NCBI GenBank assembly: GCA_946478235.1
Contig: CAMLBF010000001.1
Coordinates: forward strand, 124,001-188,000
From: an uncultured Bartonella sp.
GTDB taxonomy: Bacteria > Pseudomonadota > Alphaproteobacteria > Rhizobiales > Rhizobiaceae
DNA length: 64,000 bases
Reading direction: 5' to 3'
Shown here: in pieces, positions 19,805-28,107 of the stretch
Position numbering within the stretch: position 1 is the stretch's first letter
Layout: every line of letters begins with the position of its first letter
Translations under genes and position numbers: made by a program
Notes under the pieces: generated by a model
Seen by the model: the letters and a program-made list of their open reading frames with translations, nothing else
The model's database searches: none
What the model was told of the DNA's origin: nothing

Positions 19805-20404
19805 TTGAGTGATGAAATACTAGACCCTGCGCTTATTCTTGATGCATATGCGCAGGGTATTTTTCCTATGTCAGATGATGCTGATGCCCCTGATGTTTAC
19901 TGGGTACGTCCGGAAAAGCGTGGCATAATTCCATTAGATCGCTTTCATATCCCAAGAAGTCTAAAAAAACACATAAAAAAGAAGCCTTATAAAATTCGTT
20001 TCGATAGTGATTTCAACGGTGTTATATCGGGATGTGCTGAGGCAAAAGCTGGTCGGGAAACCACTTGGATAAATAAAACTATCCGAACCTCTTATGAAGA
20101 ATTATTTAATCTTGGATTTTGTCATACCGTGGAAGCTTGGCAAGACGAGAATCTTGTAGGCGGTCTATATGGTATATCCCTAGGACAGGCTTTCTTTGGC
20201 GAAAGTATGTTCTCCCGTATGACAGATGCGTCCAAAATCTGTCTGGTATCTCTTGTTGAACAACTACAAAAACAAGGCTTCATATTATTGGATACACAAT
20301 TCATCACGCCGCACCTTGAACATTTCGGCGCAGTGGAAATTTCACGCAATGAATATGAAAAACTGTTGTCTAAAGCATTGAACAAAATTGCTTCATTTTT
20401 ATAA
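19805..20404 (+). CDS. aat: Leucyl/phenylalanyl-tRNA-protein transferase
   Basis: Aat adds Leu or Phe from aminoacyl-tRNA to N-terminal Lys/Arg proteins, marking them for the N-degron pathway. Conserved segments are [68 protein letters not shown] and [15 protein letters not shown]. The start is TTG 19805 ([12 protein letters not shown]), where family members also begin. It is the last gene of the accBC group before the tRNA. Confidence 0.93.
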   Translation: MSDEILDPALILDAYAQGIFPMSDDADAPDVYWVRPEKRGIIPLDRFHIPRSLKKHIKKKPYKIRFDSDFNGVISGCAEAKAGRETTWINKTIRTSYEELFNLGFCHTVEAWQDENLVGGLYGISLGQAFFGESMFSRMTDASKICLVSLVEQLQKQGFILLDTQFITPHLEHFGAVEISRNEYEKLLSKALNKIASFL

Positions 20405-20522
20405 AATATGGAGCTTCCAGAAAAATTTATATTACGATGTGAGGATTTGTGGAAAAATATCAATTTTTTTTAAATTTTCTATTTGCCTTTTGCTCAGTTT
20501 ATGGTAGTTGCAACGCTGTCGT

Positions 20523-20598
<76 letters not shown>

Positions 20599-20677
20599 CT
20601 TAAACCTTTGTTTTTGTTGCATATTTTCAATCGTACCTTCAGCACAAAAAGAAAAGTTAGACACTTTTTTAATTGAG

Positions 20678-21745
20678 TTAGACATTTTTTGTTTTTCGTC
20701 TGTTCACTTCTTCATTAAAATTTTTGACAACACTTTCCATTTTCCGGCTTTTATCCGCGCGTCTTGAATAGTGCCTTGCCATCTCAATGGTCTTCTGTCC
20801 CAAAACATCTGCAATGGTTCTTTCGTCCATTCCCATTTCAGCAAGAATGGTCGCAACAGTGTGGCGTAAACCTTTTAGCGTCAGACCAAGTCCAATTTTG
20901 TTTTCTTCCTCAAGTTTGATACGGATCGGACGCCATGAGGCCCTAAAACCCGAAACGGTCCATGGCTTGCCATGACTGTTTAGACAAACAGTAATAGAAT
21001 CACTTTTATTCGCCGATTGCTTTTCAATTTCTTCTCTGACAGGTTCAGGAAGGGGCATCCATACAGTAACACCAGTCTTACCGCGTCTGACGTCTATTTT
21101 CCCATCGGCTATTGCTGTTTTAGGCAGGAATAATGCGTCTTGTGGATCTAAGCCACAAAACATCATTAAAATGATAGGTAGCCGCATATGTCGCGGTAGT
21201 ACCTCTAAAACTGCTTCTCTTTCTGAGTCGGTCCATGGCCTATTGGCTTGTGGTGCGTCCTTAGCTGCTTTTAAGGCTTTTATTTCGGCTGCAGGGTTTG
21301 TCTCGCAATACCCGCGCTCTTTAGCCCAAGAAAAAACAATACTTAGAACGGTTTTTACATAATTACCCGATCGCCGCCCGTGTTTTTCAGCTAATTTATC
21401 TCTTATTTTTACGACTAATGGCGTAGTAAATTGTTGAATCGGGGTGTCAAATATTGGCGACAAATAATTGAAATATCTTTCATAATCAGACTTTGTTTTA
21501 TCGGCTAAGTCTGTAAAAGCGGGATGTTGTTTATATTCTTTTATCAGACGTCCAAGAGTACCAGCTCGGGTATCCATTGCCTGGTTAAGTGTATTGTTTA
21601 TTCTGACATATTCAGATAAAAACTCTGGTGACCCTAAAGGAAACTTTTTTAAGTCGATAGCCAAGCCGGCTTTCCGGTGATAGCACCTTTCCATGCCGTA
21701 CCGATCGCGATATATCTTTAGATATTTAAGCCCAACCCTCTTCAT
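20678..21745 (-). CDS. int: Tyrosine-type site-specific integrase
   Basis: A 355-residue phage integrase. An N-terminal arm-binding part, a core-binding SAM-like segment (LIKEYKQHPAFTDLADKTKS) and a C-terminal catalytic domain are visible. The second Arg motif is LKGLRHTVATIL, the beta-hairpin Lys is in RRGKTGV, and the nucleophile is the Tyr in EMARHYSR. The first catalytic Arg, usually in a TGLR-like motif, is replaced by CGLDPQDAL, and the usual LGH is LGQ. Similar changes occur in a known Rhizobiales integrase group. It reads toward the tRNA-Thr, as expected for an att-adjacent int. Confidence 0.9.
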   Translation of the reverse strand: MKRVGLKYLKIYRDRYGMERCYHRKAGLAIDLKKFPLGSPEFLSEYVRINNTLNQAMDTRAGTLGRLIKEYKQHPAFTDLADKTKSDYERYFNYLSPIFDTPIQQFTTPLVVKIRDKLAEKHGRRSGNYVKTVLSIVFSWAKERGYCETNPAAEIKALKAAKDAPQANRPWTDSEREAVLEVLPRHMRLPIILMMFCGLDPQDALFLPKTAIADGKIDVRRGKTGVTVWMPLPEPVREEIEKQSANKSDSITVCLNSHGKPWTVSGFRASWRPIRIKLEEENKIGLGLTLKGLRHTVATILAEMGMDERTIADVLGQKTIEMARHYSRRADKSRKMESVVKNFNEEVNRRKTKNV

Positions 21746-21748
21746 GGA

Positions 21749-21997
21749 TTAGCTACCCAAACGCTTTATTATTTCGTCATCTTTTAGTGCCATCGTATTT
21801 GTTTTCAAACTATCGATCCAGATATCTAGATCTCGTAAATCGTAAGAGATACCGCCATTCCCCATATCTATTGGTGTCACTGGACAAATTGACGAAAACT
21901 TATTCACCGGAATACGACAATATACTGCCGCTTCCTTTTTTGATAAAATGCGACTTCCGATCGATGAATTGGGGATCTTAAAAACATAAACGGACAT
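21749..21997 (-). CDS. Excisionase-like small DNA-binding protein
   Basis: An 82-residue protein (MSVYVFKIPNSSIGSRILSK...) with a MerR/Xis-like helix-turn-helix pattern (ILSKKEAAVYCRIPVNKFSS), immediately upstream of int. Position and size suggest an excisionase that controls the direction of integration. ATG 21997 is chosen because AAGGAA precedes it by about nine bases; the frame extends upstream without a ribosome site. Confidence 0.65.
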   Translation of the reverse strand: MSVYVFKIPNSSIGSRILSKKEAAVYCRIPVNKFSSICPVTPIDMGNGGISYDLRDLDIWIDSLKTNTMALKDDEIIKRLGS

Positions 21998-22142
21998 TTG
22001 TTTTATTCCTTTTTTTAAGAAAAACTCCCTTGAGTGACAAACGTACAATGCAACTTTAACTGTGTTTAGCACTCAAGAGCTGGAATTATATGTCGGAAAA
22101 TTTCAGTCATATGCTGGGTGGTGTAACGCGACTTTATTTGCG

Positions 22143-22805
22143 TTAGTGAGAATTTCCCGATTGGAATTTGACATTGATGCCAAGATACTTTTCCAAGCGG
22201 TCCAGAAAAGCAATTTCAGATGTTGCTGGTCCCCATGGTTTAAACACATCTTTTATTTTTGGTGGTACCATATTTGTCATCTCGGGAATTTGTTTTACCA
22301 GATTTGGAAAAAAGCAGTGGAACTCATAAGCTAGCATGCGATTATCCATCTCTTTAACAAGGTCGTTGCGATTAAATGCGGAAGGTGGAACCAATGATGC
22401 AACCGAATAGATTTTCTCGTCCCATTTCGTTTTTATAATATTCGCTTTTTCAGAGAAATTAGCTCCAAAGTAATTCTCTACAGGCCTAGTAATATCACCT
22501 ATGAAAGTTTCATGAGCATCATGTAAAAGAAAATGCGCTGCTAGATAGGTGTCGCCCTGCTCTTCCATCAAAGCGTCTGCTCCCAATACGCAATGCTGGG
22601 CGATTGAATAGCCCCCGATATCGCCATTCAAGCCGTTAAACCGTGTTTGTCGAGATAGTGACTGCGCGATCATATCCCATTTAATATCTTTTTCTTGGGG
22701 GTTAGCCACGTCATATATTCCCCATGGTGTAACGCACATAGTTGGTGACAAGGCTTTCGATGTAAAATCGGGTTTAACGTTAGTTGTTAAATTTGAAGAG
22801 TTCAT
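22143..22805 (-). CDS. HD-domain phosphohydrolase (phage type)
   Basis: A 220-residue protein with the HD metal-binding pattern: IAQHCVLGAD (first His), AAHFLLHDAHETFIGDI (HD pair) and a later Asp in KEMDNRML. The fold is that of YfbR-like nucleotidases and other HD hydrolases carried by phages, which often adjust nucleotide pools. The exact substrate is unknown. It is in the leftward operon after ssb. Confidence 0.75.
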   Translation of the reverse strand: MNSSNLTTNVKPDFTSKALSPTMCVTPWGIYDVANPQEKDIKWDMIAQSLSRQTRFNGLNGDIGGYSIAQHCVLGADALMEEQGDTYLAAHFLLHDAHETFIGDITRPVENYFGANFSEKANIIKTKWDEKIYSVASLVPPSAFNRNDLVKEMDNRMLAYEFHCFFPNLVKQIPEMTNMVPPKIKDVFKPWGPATSEIAFLDRLEKYLGINVKFQSGNSH

Positions 22806-22869
22806 GTTTTCAAATCCTGTTGTAAATAGCGGTTATTCAGCTGTGAACCGCGTTTATTCAAAAGGGATG

Positions 22870-23313
22870 TTATCTCCAGCCCCTGCCTTTTTGTTCGGCA
22901 TAGCTCCTGGATGCGCTAGCATTGGAAGGTGAACCTTCGGCATTATTGGCGGTATTATTCCCCTTGCTATCTATCAGCCTTAATGTGCCGCGATATTTCT
23001 GTAAGACGATTTCTGTCTTGTATCGGTCATTGCCATTGCCATCTTGCCATTTGCGGTTTTGCAGCTTACCCTCGATGTAAATCTTTGAACCTTTATCCAA
23101 ATATTGCTCGACAACTTTGACCAATGTTTCATTGTAAATGACGATTGAATGCCATTCGGTGCGCTCGCGGCGTTCACCAGAATTTTTGTCAAGCCAGCTT
23201 TCAGAAGTGGCTAAACGAAAAGTAGCCCACTTTTCGCTATATTGCGTCTGACTTATGTCTGGTTTGTTGCCGAGATATCCGACCAAAATAACCATATTAA
23301 TCGAGCCAAACAT
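22870..23313 (-). CDS. ssb: Single-stranded DNA-binding protein, acidic tip out of frame
   Basis: SSB coats single-stranded DNA during replication and recombination. The OB-fold covers residues 1-110 (MVILVGYLGNKPDI, WHSIVIYNE, GSKIYIEGKLQNRKWQD, Y-K-T-E-I-V). A Ser/Asn/Ala-rich linker follows. The encoded protein ends EQKGRGWR without the acidic tip needed to bind partner proteins. In the frame one base further on, the DNA reads AGAGDNIPFE-stop (to 22854), a classic SSB tip. One extra A in the A5 run (22888-22892) explains this. Its ATG overlaps the stop of the upstream gene. Confidence 0.88.
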   Translation of the reverse strand: MFGSINMVILVGYLGNKPDISQTQYSEKWATFRLATSESWLDKNSGERRERTEWHSIVIYNETLVKVVEQYLDKGSKIYIEGKLQNRKWQDGNGNDRYKTEIVLQKYRGTLRLIDSKGNNTANNAEGSPSNASASRSYAEQKGRGWR

Positions 23314-23840
23314 TATTTAGCCCTCTCGGATATGGCTTCGCTTTTATTTTGATCGTCTCCAGCCTCAACAAGCTTACCGTCTTGCTCGGAATTATCTACT
23401 TCATTTTCAACAACGCCATCTGGTGGAACAGTCTCTTCAGTTATGGCTTTAATAATATGAGAATACACGACGATTGAGTTTTTCGACTGCCATTCATCTA
23501 CTGCCTTTTTTACTAAGCCCAATAGCTCTTCTTCCTGCTCAACTGTACTGTCAAATGAAATATAATAATCGTCACAACCGTGTTTTTCGGAAGCATCTTC
23601 ATTTATAGAACCAAGCAATCCGCTTATGCCGTATATATCAATAAAATCCGATGCTCGTAGTGCGGGTCTGTAACCTTCCATTAAATCGATTGGCTCCATC
23701 GGTCTGTCAAAATAATATTCACGCCCTTCCATCAAAGCAATTTCTCGAGTTTCGAACGGGCCTTCACAATAATCCCCAACACAATAATACCACCCACAGC
23801 CTATTTTATCGGGCTTCGCGTTATTTACTGGCTCACTCAT
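23313..23840 (-). CDS. Hypothetical acidic phage protein
   Basis: About 175 residues, acidic, not recognised. The N-terminal part GCGWYYCVGDYCEGPFETRE contains three cysteines and looks like a small domain known from phage early genes; the middle has SEKHGCDDYYISFD, and the C-terminal 45 residues are a charged, probably disordered tail. ATG 23840 is chosen because it overlaps the end of the upstream gene and has a GAGG site. It lies between the DUF7666-like genes and ssb in the leftward early operon. Confidence 0.7.
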   Translation of the reverse strand: MSEPVNNAKPDKIGCGWYYCVGDYCEGPFETREIALMEGREYYFDRPMEPIDLMEGYRPALRASDFIDIYGISGLLGSINEDASEKHGCDDYYISFDSTVEQEEELLGLVKKAVDEWQSKNSIVVYSHIIKAITEETVPPDGVVENEVDNSEQDGKLVEAGDDQNKSEAISERAK

Positions 23841-24918
23841 TTCCAGCCTCCACCTCAACGAATTTACCATCACGAACAGTGTAGAGGGTGTCAGGTTTTA
23901 ATCCACCTTCCCCAATACGCCCCACAAGGCAACCGTCTATCGTTGCATAGTCATCATAGGTTACCGCTAACACCAAAGTTCCTTCCGAGCCTTTGAACTC
24001 GGTATCAGGCGCCAATACGGTGATAACACCATCTTTACCTTCATAGATTACTCGGCTGAACTCCCCAACTGCGGCTATTCGTGCCTCATTACCAGTTACT
24101 GTAAGTTTAGAATAAGCACCATTCGAGGCGACGCCTGCGTGATGACCTGTTATTCTGAGTTTGGAGGCCTCGCCGCTTGATGATGTATTCGTATAGTTGC
24201 CCTTCACGTTTATGGCAGCCAAAGCACCACTTGAAGCAATGCTCGTTTCGTTACCTATTATTCTGAGTCTGGAGAACCTACCACTTGATGAAGTCGACGA
24301 ATAATGCCCATTGCTATAAATATCTGTATAACCCCCGCTACTTGAAAGTCTCGCATACTTACCTGTTGCAAACAATCCAGTACTATGGCCACTTGATGCG
24401 AGATATGCGTGATTTGCACTTACAATAGCCATTGAATGGCCACGAGTTAATGAAACGTGGGTCTCGTCCTTGTTAGATATAATTTTTGTGCCTAAGCCAC
24501 TATCTGTGAGAGTTGACCATTCTCCCTTCGCTATAAGCAGCCCCGCTTCACCTTCGGATTTGTACGCTTTTTTGATCTGCTCTTTTATTAGTGCATTTAA
24601 TGTTATTTCTTTTTCTATTCTAATTTTTGAAGTGACACACTTGGCACCATTGCGATCAACAATTGTATCTTTTTTAGGGGCACTTACTTTAGCCAAACGG
24701 GTAGGAAGTCCACTTTCCATAAACACTAAAGGGTAATAATTAAACACATCAAGTGGATCTTTAGGGCAAAAGTGAAAACCTTTTGAACACAGCGTACTTT
24801 CACCTTCATGTTCAAAGGTCTTACCAACTACGTATTTATAATCTCTGCATTTAAAGTCGGGATCAAAGGCTTTGTAACCTGTTATGATCTCATTTTTATC
24901 CGTGGTTAGCTCACTCAT
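23833..24918 (-). CDS. DUF7666-like solenoid repeat protein, copy B
   Basis: A 361-residue protein of the DUF7666-like phage family. The N-terminal domain reads ITGYKAFDPDFKC, TFEHEGESTLCSKGFHFC and DVFNYYPL. From about residue 150 there are short repeats of the type ARLSSSGGYTDIYSNGHYSS, alternating S-S-G turns with beta strands, which should form a right-handed beta solenoid. The C-terminal cap is PDTLYTVRDGKFVEVEA. The molecular function of the family is unknown. ATG 24918 overlaps the upstream gene by eight bases with a GGAGG site. Confidence 0.75.
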   Translation of the reverse strand: MSELTTDKNEIITGYKAFDPDFKCRDYKYVVGKTFEHEGESTLCSKGFHFCPKDPLDVFNYYPLVFMESGLPTRLAKVSAPKKDTIVDRNGAKCVTSKIRIEKEITLNALIKEQIKKAYKSEGEAGLLIAKGEWSTLTDSGLGTKIISNKDETHVSLTRGHSMAIVSANHAYLASSGHSTGLFATGKYARLSSSGGYTDIYSNGHYSSTSSSGRFSRLRIIGNETSIASSGALAAINVKGNYTNTSSSGEASKLRITGHHAGVASNGAYSKLTVTGNEARIAAVGEFSRVIYEGKDGVITVLAPDTEFKGSEGTLVLAVTYDDYATIDGCLVGRIGEGGLKPDTLYTVRDGKFVEVEAGNE

Positions 24919-25930
24919 TTGCAGCCTCCACCTCAACAAGCTTGCCGTTTTGAACGGCATAAAAAGTATCCGGTTTTACGTTGTTTTCACCAATAATGGC
25001 CCGCATATCGTCTTGCCGTTCACGGACGGAATTATAGCTAGCAATCTGCACTACCGTTCCGGCAATGCCTTTAAATGTTCCAAAGCCGCCCGGACTTTCT
25101 ATGAAACTATTCTTACCGCTTGCAGTGCAACTGCAGCGTTCACCAACGGCTGTAATTTTTGCTTTATCACCGCTAGCATTAATGACCGTATAGTTACCCT
25201 TTACGGTTATATCTGCACCATCACCACCTGCAGCAATAAGAGAGAAATCACCGTAAGTCGTAAGTCTTGGACGTGGCCCACTTGTTATGATTTTTGCTTT
25301 TTTGTCATATGCAGTTATTTCAGTATCTGCACCCGTTGCAAAGAAATTGGCAACGCCATCATTCGATGTAAGTTTTACTCTGTCACCACACGTCGCGAAA
25401 ATCGTTTTGTATCGACTTGATGAAAGACGAATGTCGTTTTTACTGGAAATCAACCCACTTCTAATTGTGTTATCTATGATATCGTGGTCCGCGTCAGTAA
25501 GCGAAAGTTCAATCCCAATTCTGACCAGTTCCTCAAAGGAATATTCATTTATGATCTTAATTTTTGACGTATGCGCTATATCAGTTGGCGCACCTATAAC
25601 ATCAGCAGTATCACAAGATACCCAGGCAAACCGAATTGTATTTTTGTTAATTTTACCGTTTAAACACCAACTTTCTAGACTTAGCGATTTTGCACATCTA
25701 TCCAGTAACTCAAAGATTGATATCGGCGTAAAACGGAACCCATCAACTCGACAATCCAGGCTAAGGCTTTCCGACTTGTCATAGGTTTTCCCAGCCTCAA
25801 AACGGACGCCATCATCTGCAAAGTCATAACCGAGAAGTTTATAACCGATAATCGCATCCTCTTGCGGCGGTTCGGTCTCGTACGGGTAATCAGCATCATT
25901 GCCTCTGAAGGCTTTTGCAGTCTCTGTCAT
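24911..25930 (-). CDS. DUF7666-like solenoid repeat protein, copy A
   Basis: A 339-residue relative of the next gene, with the same layout: IIGYKLLGYDFADDG and VDGFRFTPISIFEL at the N-terminus, degenerate S-S/T-G repeats (ATGADTEITAYDKKAKIITS) in the middle and the shared end NVKPDTFYAVQNGKLVEVEA. The two end and overlap in an almost identical way (VEVEAANE and VEVEAGNE), which points to tandem duplication followed by strong divergence. It is the first gene of the leftward operon, about 125 bases from the operator-like sites. Confidence 0.72.
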   Translation of the reverse strand: MTETAKAFRGNDADYPYETEPPQEDAIIGYKLLGYDFADDGVRFEAGKTYDKSESLSLDCRVDGFRFTPISIFELLDRCAKSLSLESWCLNGKINKNTIRFAWVSCDTADVIGAPTDIAHTSKIKIINEYSFEELVRIGIELSLTDADHDIIDNTIRSGLISSKNDIRLSSSRYKTIFATCGDRVKLTSNDGVANFFATGADTEITAYDKKAKIITSGPRPRLTTYGDFSLIAAGGDGADITVKGNYTVINASGDKAKITAVGERCSCTASGKNSFIESPGGFGTFKGIAGTVVQIASYNSVRERQDDMRAIIGENNVKPDTFYAVQNGKLVEVEAANE

Positions 25931-26054
25931 TAACTTATTCCCCTACACAACACGCAAAAAACAGCACACCGTTGTGTGCAATGTGTAATTTTCACTGTGA
26001 TATTCAATATTTACTCGCCAGATCGACCAAAGCTTCTTCGCGGCGAATTGATTT

Positions 26055-26131
26055 GTATCCTCTTTCGTGGATATTAATTTTTATATACTCTTTAGGGGAT
26101 ATATTAATACGATATATTCTTTTGAAGATAC
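26055..26131. promoter_or_regulatory. Array of three operator-like sites
   Basis: Three 20-base sites start at 26055, 26083 and 26112, 28 and 29 bases apart. They match the palindrome ATATACTCTTTAGAGGATAT found at 26906: the middle one differs at one base, the outer two at four. The array lies between the leftward operon and the rightward spacer, where a phage left operator would be. The binding protein is inferred to be the repressor at 26536-26847. Confidence 0.6.
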
Positions 26132-26190
26132 TTTTTAAGAGAGAAAGCTCTCAGGTAAATACCAATCAACTAAAAGTGAATATAAGGACA

Positions 26191-26319
26191 ATGTTAGTCA
26201 AAAATACAAATTTCTTGAATGCGCTACCTATGGTTGTTTTTTTGTTATCTTTATTGAATGTTGATATCGAAAATTTTCACTGGCGAACTGTTATGCAGAC
26301 AAGGAAACGTCGTAGTTGA
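26191..26319 (+). CDS. Possible 42-residue small membrane protein
   Basis: MLVKNTNFLNALPMVVFLLS starts at an ATG with AAGGA close upstream and runs into a basic tail (TVMQTRKRRS). One hydrophobic helix is likely. It follows the operator-like array by 60 bases in a 600-base stretch otherwise without a clear gene. The evidence is limited to the ribosome site and composition. Confidence 0.3.
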   Translation: MLVKNTNFLNALPMVVFLLSLLNVDIENFHWRTVMQTRKRRS

Positions 26320-26462
26320 TAGCTTTAAATTAGATGTATTTTTATCCTTAAGAATAATATTTCTTATTTTTTTTAATAATAGTACACAACTATAAATTGT
26401 TCTTGATTTGTTCGCACAAAAGCGGCAAATCATTTCTGTATAAATACTAACGGGAGGGGAAT

Positions 26463-26615
26463 ATGGGAGAAGTCGAAAGAGAAGCGATAGAGTGTTTCTC
26501 TAGGCTGCCACAAAAACAGCGACAAGCCCTCATAACTATTTTACAACGTTTTTCGCTTTTAAAAGAGTTAAAATTGCATTGCGCTCTTCTGGAGTTGCAG
26601 CAGCAAAAAGAGTGA
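26463..26615 (+). CDS. Small protein (50 aa), convergent with repressor
   Basis: MGEVEREAIECFSRLPQKQR begins at ATG 26463 after a very strong GGGAGGGG ribosome site and ends at TGA 26613-26615, inside the 3' end of the repressor gene on the other strand (80 bases of overlap). The sequence pattern (acid-rich start, F/LxxLPxxQRxALxxIL) resembles the C-terminal tail of XRE-type regulators, including that of the repressor it overlaps (LFAAATPEERNAILTLL). Function is unknown; it could be a remnant, a repressor modulator or a stand-alone peptide. Confidence 0.5.
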   Translation: MGEVEREAIECFSRLPQKQRQALITILQRFSLLKELKLHCALLELQQQKE

Positions 26616-26847
26616 GGAACTCCTCCTCTTCGGCGGTCATTTCATATCCATAAAGAACATACGATACACTTGTACCTATAACTTGGCATAATTTGGCCAA
26701 GGCACTAACAGAAGGCTCTTTAGCATCTTTCAGTATAGAAAAAACATAACCTTCCCCTTTGCCCGCTGCGAGTGAAATTTCTCGCATAGACATGTCACTT
26801 GTCACTATTTTTTCAGCTAAACGCTGTCGCCAATCTTTATTATCCAT
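26536..26847 (-). CDS. XRE-family phage repressor
   Basis: A 103-residue CI/C2-like repressor. The helix-turn-helix covers about residues 18-60 (MSMREISLAAGKGEGYVFSI, then EPSVSALAKLCQVIGTSVSY) and a short C-terminal tail follows. There is no LexA-like peptidase domain, so induction would not be by RecA-driven self-cleavage; an antirepressor (the BRO-like gene at 35 kb) is a possible partner. It diverges from the Cro-like gene across an 89-base control region. Confidence 0.85.
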   Translation of the reverse strand: MDNKDWRQRLAEKIVTSDMSMREISLAAGKGEGYVFSILKDAKEPSVSALAKLCQVIGTSVSYVLYGYEMTAEEEEFLTLFAAATPEERNAILTLLKAKNVVK

Positions 26848-26905
26848 GTATAGACTATCTTATATTTTTTTATAAAACACACGTATTCAATAGAGAAGTG
26901 TTAAC

Positions 26906-26925
26906 ATATACTCTTTAGAGGATAT
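26906..26925. promoter_or_regulatory. Palindromic operator before the Cro-like gene
   Basis: ATATACTCTTTAGAGGATAT is a perfect inverted repeat (ATAT-CTCT and AGAG-ATAT around a TT centre). It ends 11 bases before the Cro-like ATG and includes the only good ribosome-site sequence (AGAGGA), so protein binding there would block transcription and the site would also be in the leader. Confidence 0.65.
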
Positions 26926-26936
26926 AACTAGCTATT

Positions 26937-27152
26937 ATGTCAGACACTACAATTAAACTGATCGAAGAAATCAGAGTCTTTTTGGACGAAACAGGAATGG
27001 GGAAAACCTATTTTGGAAAAAAATCCATTGGGAACTCTGAATTGGTGCACCGTTTAGAGAATGGAGGTCGGGTTTGGCCTGATACAGAACGGCGCATCCG
27101 AGACTTTATGAATAACTATCGACTAAATAACATGAAAAGGAATGCGGCATGA
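26937..27152 (+). CDS. Cro-like small DNA-binding protein
   Basis: A 71-residue protein transcribed away from the repressor. The core ETGMGKTYFGKKSIGNSELV followed by RLENGGRVWPDTERRI fits a small lambda-repressor-like fold seen in many Rhizobiales prophages. Position opposite the repressor and the operator in its leader suggest a Cro-type role. It ends in the ATGA junction common in this operon. Confidence 0.7.
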   Translation: MSDTTIKLIEEIRVFLDETGMGKTYFGKKSIGNSELVHRLENGGRVWPDTERRIRDFMNNYRLNNMKRNAA

Positions 27153-27618
27153 ATGAGCCCTTTTCTAGTTGTTTGCTTTTATTGCAACGCGCTAGGCGTT
27201 TTATCATATACACTAGGCTAACAATCGCAATAAACCAGACAAAATTTTACAATTGGAATTTTCCGCACTTAGCCCGTTATTTTTGGTGTGGAAATGGGGC
27301 TGGTTATTATGCACCGCCTGCAGGTAATCGGCCCCACTAAATAAACACTTTTTAGGAGAGCCACGAGATTTGCTTCACTAAAGTTCTCCCATTTAAAAGT
27401 GAAGTAATCGAAGCCTTGCACCAATCTTGTCATGCGTGTGGTGCAGAACAGCGGCATAAACAGGTTTGAATATATGATTAACATTGAATGATCCTCGTTA
27501 TCTAACGGGACCAAGATAAACATAAAAAATCCATTCCTAATAAGGAAAAAAACCGCGAAATTTCTCGGGATAGGAATTTCTGCGCTGGGATTTTGTACGC
27601 TCAAAAAAGAGGTTCAAA
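27153..27618 (+). other. Leader region without a clear gene
   Basis: About 465 bases between the Cro-like gene and the CII-like gene. A 63-codon frame (27149-27340) begins at an ATGA overlap with the previous stop but has an odd composition and no similarity I know. A minus-strand frame (27269-27604) starts at TTG without a ribosome site. Either could be a small accessory gene; neither is supported. The last part forms the 5' leader of the CII-like gene. Confidence 0.4.
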
Positions 27619-28107
27619 ATGTCTGATTTTAAAGATGATTGTTTTTACAGACTGAAAGCTGCGCAACGTGATTTGATTAAGGCATGCGGCGGCATTGAAC
27701 GGTGTTCTCAAATAACATCAATTTCGAGAAGCCAGGTAGGACGCTGGAATAACGCGCTTTATAAAGATCTTATACCGACAAATGTTATCTGTGTTTTAGA
27801 GGCTGAATGCGGAATTGCTTATATCACATCAGCACTCGCAAGCCTTAACGGCCGACGCTTGGAAGATGTCGACGTACTTAATGATAAAAATCCAGACGTC
27901 TTAACAACCTTTGCTGACACGGTCCGCCACACCGGCGACTTAATGAAAGCCGGCGTCGAGGCACTGGCCGATGGTAAAATTACCCCTGCCGAAGCAACAG
28001 AAATAGATCTGGAAGCAGCGCGACTGGAAACGCGAATTGCCAATTTAAGGAAATCCTTAAGCCAAGCCAAAAAAGAAACGTTGCACGTTGTGGGCGGAGC
28101 CAAGTGA
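27619..28107 (+). CDS. CII-like phage regulatory protein
   Basis: A 162-residue protein similar to the phage regulatory CII family of temperate phages. The N-terminal DNA-binding part contains LKAAQRDLIKACGGIERCSQ and SRSQVGRWNN, and the C-terminal half has a helical segment (ADTVRHTGDLMKAGVEALAD, then EATEIDLEAARLETRIANLR) likely to form a coiled coil for oligomer formation. GAGG precedes the ATG. A decayed copy of the same gene lies at about 42.3-42.5 kb. Confidence 0.78.
   Translation: MSDFKDDCFYRLKAAQRDLIKACGGIERCSQITSISRSQVGRWNNALYKDLIPTNVICVLEAECGIAYITSALASLNGRRLEDVDVLNDKNPDVLTTFADTVRHTGDLMKAGVEALADGKITPAEATEIDLEAARLETRIANLRKSLSQAKKETLHVVGGAK

Noticed and set aside
25915-26319. A 134-codon rightward frame
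   Set aside because: It starts at TTG inside the DUF7666-like gene start and reads as low-quality sequence; only its last 42 codons have an ATG and ribosome site, and they are listed separately at low confidence.
27269-27604. A 111-codon leftward frame
   Set aside because: TTG start without ribosome site, against the direction of the operon; part of the peptide looks protein-like, so it is mentioned but not called.
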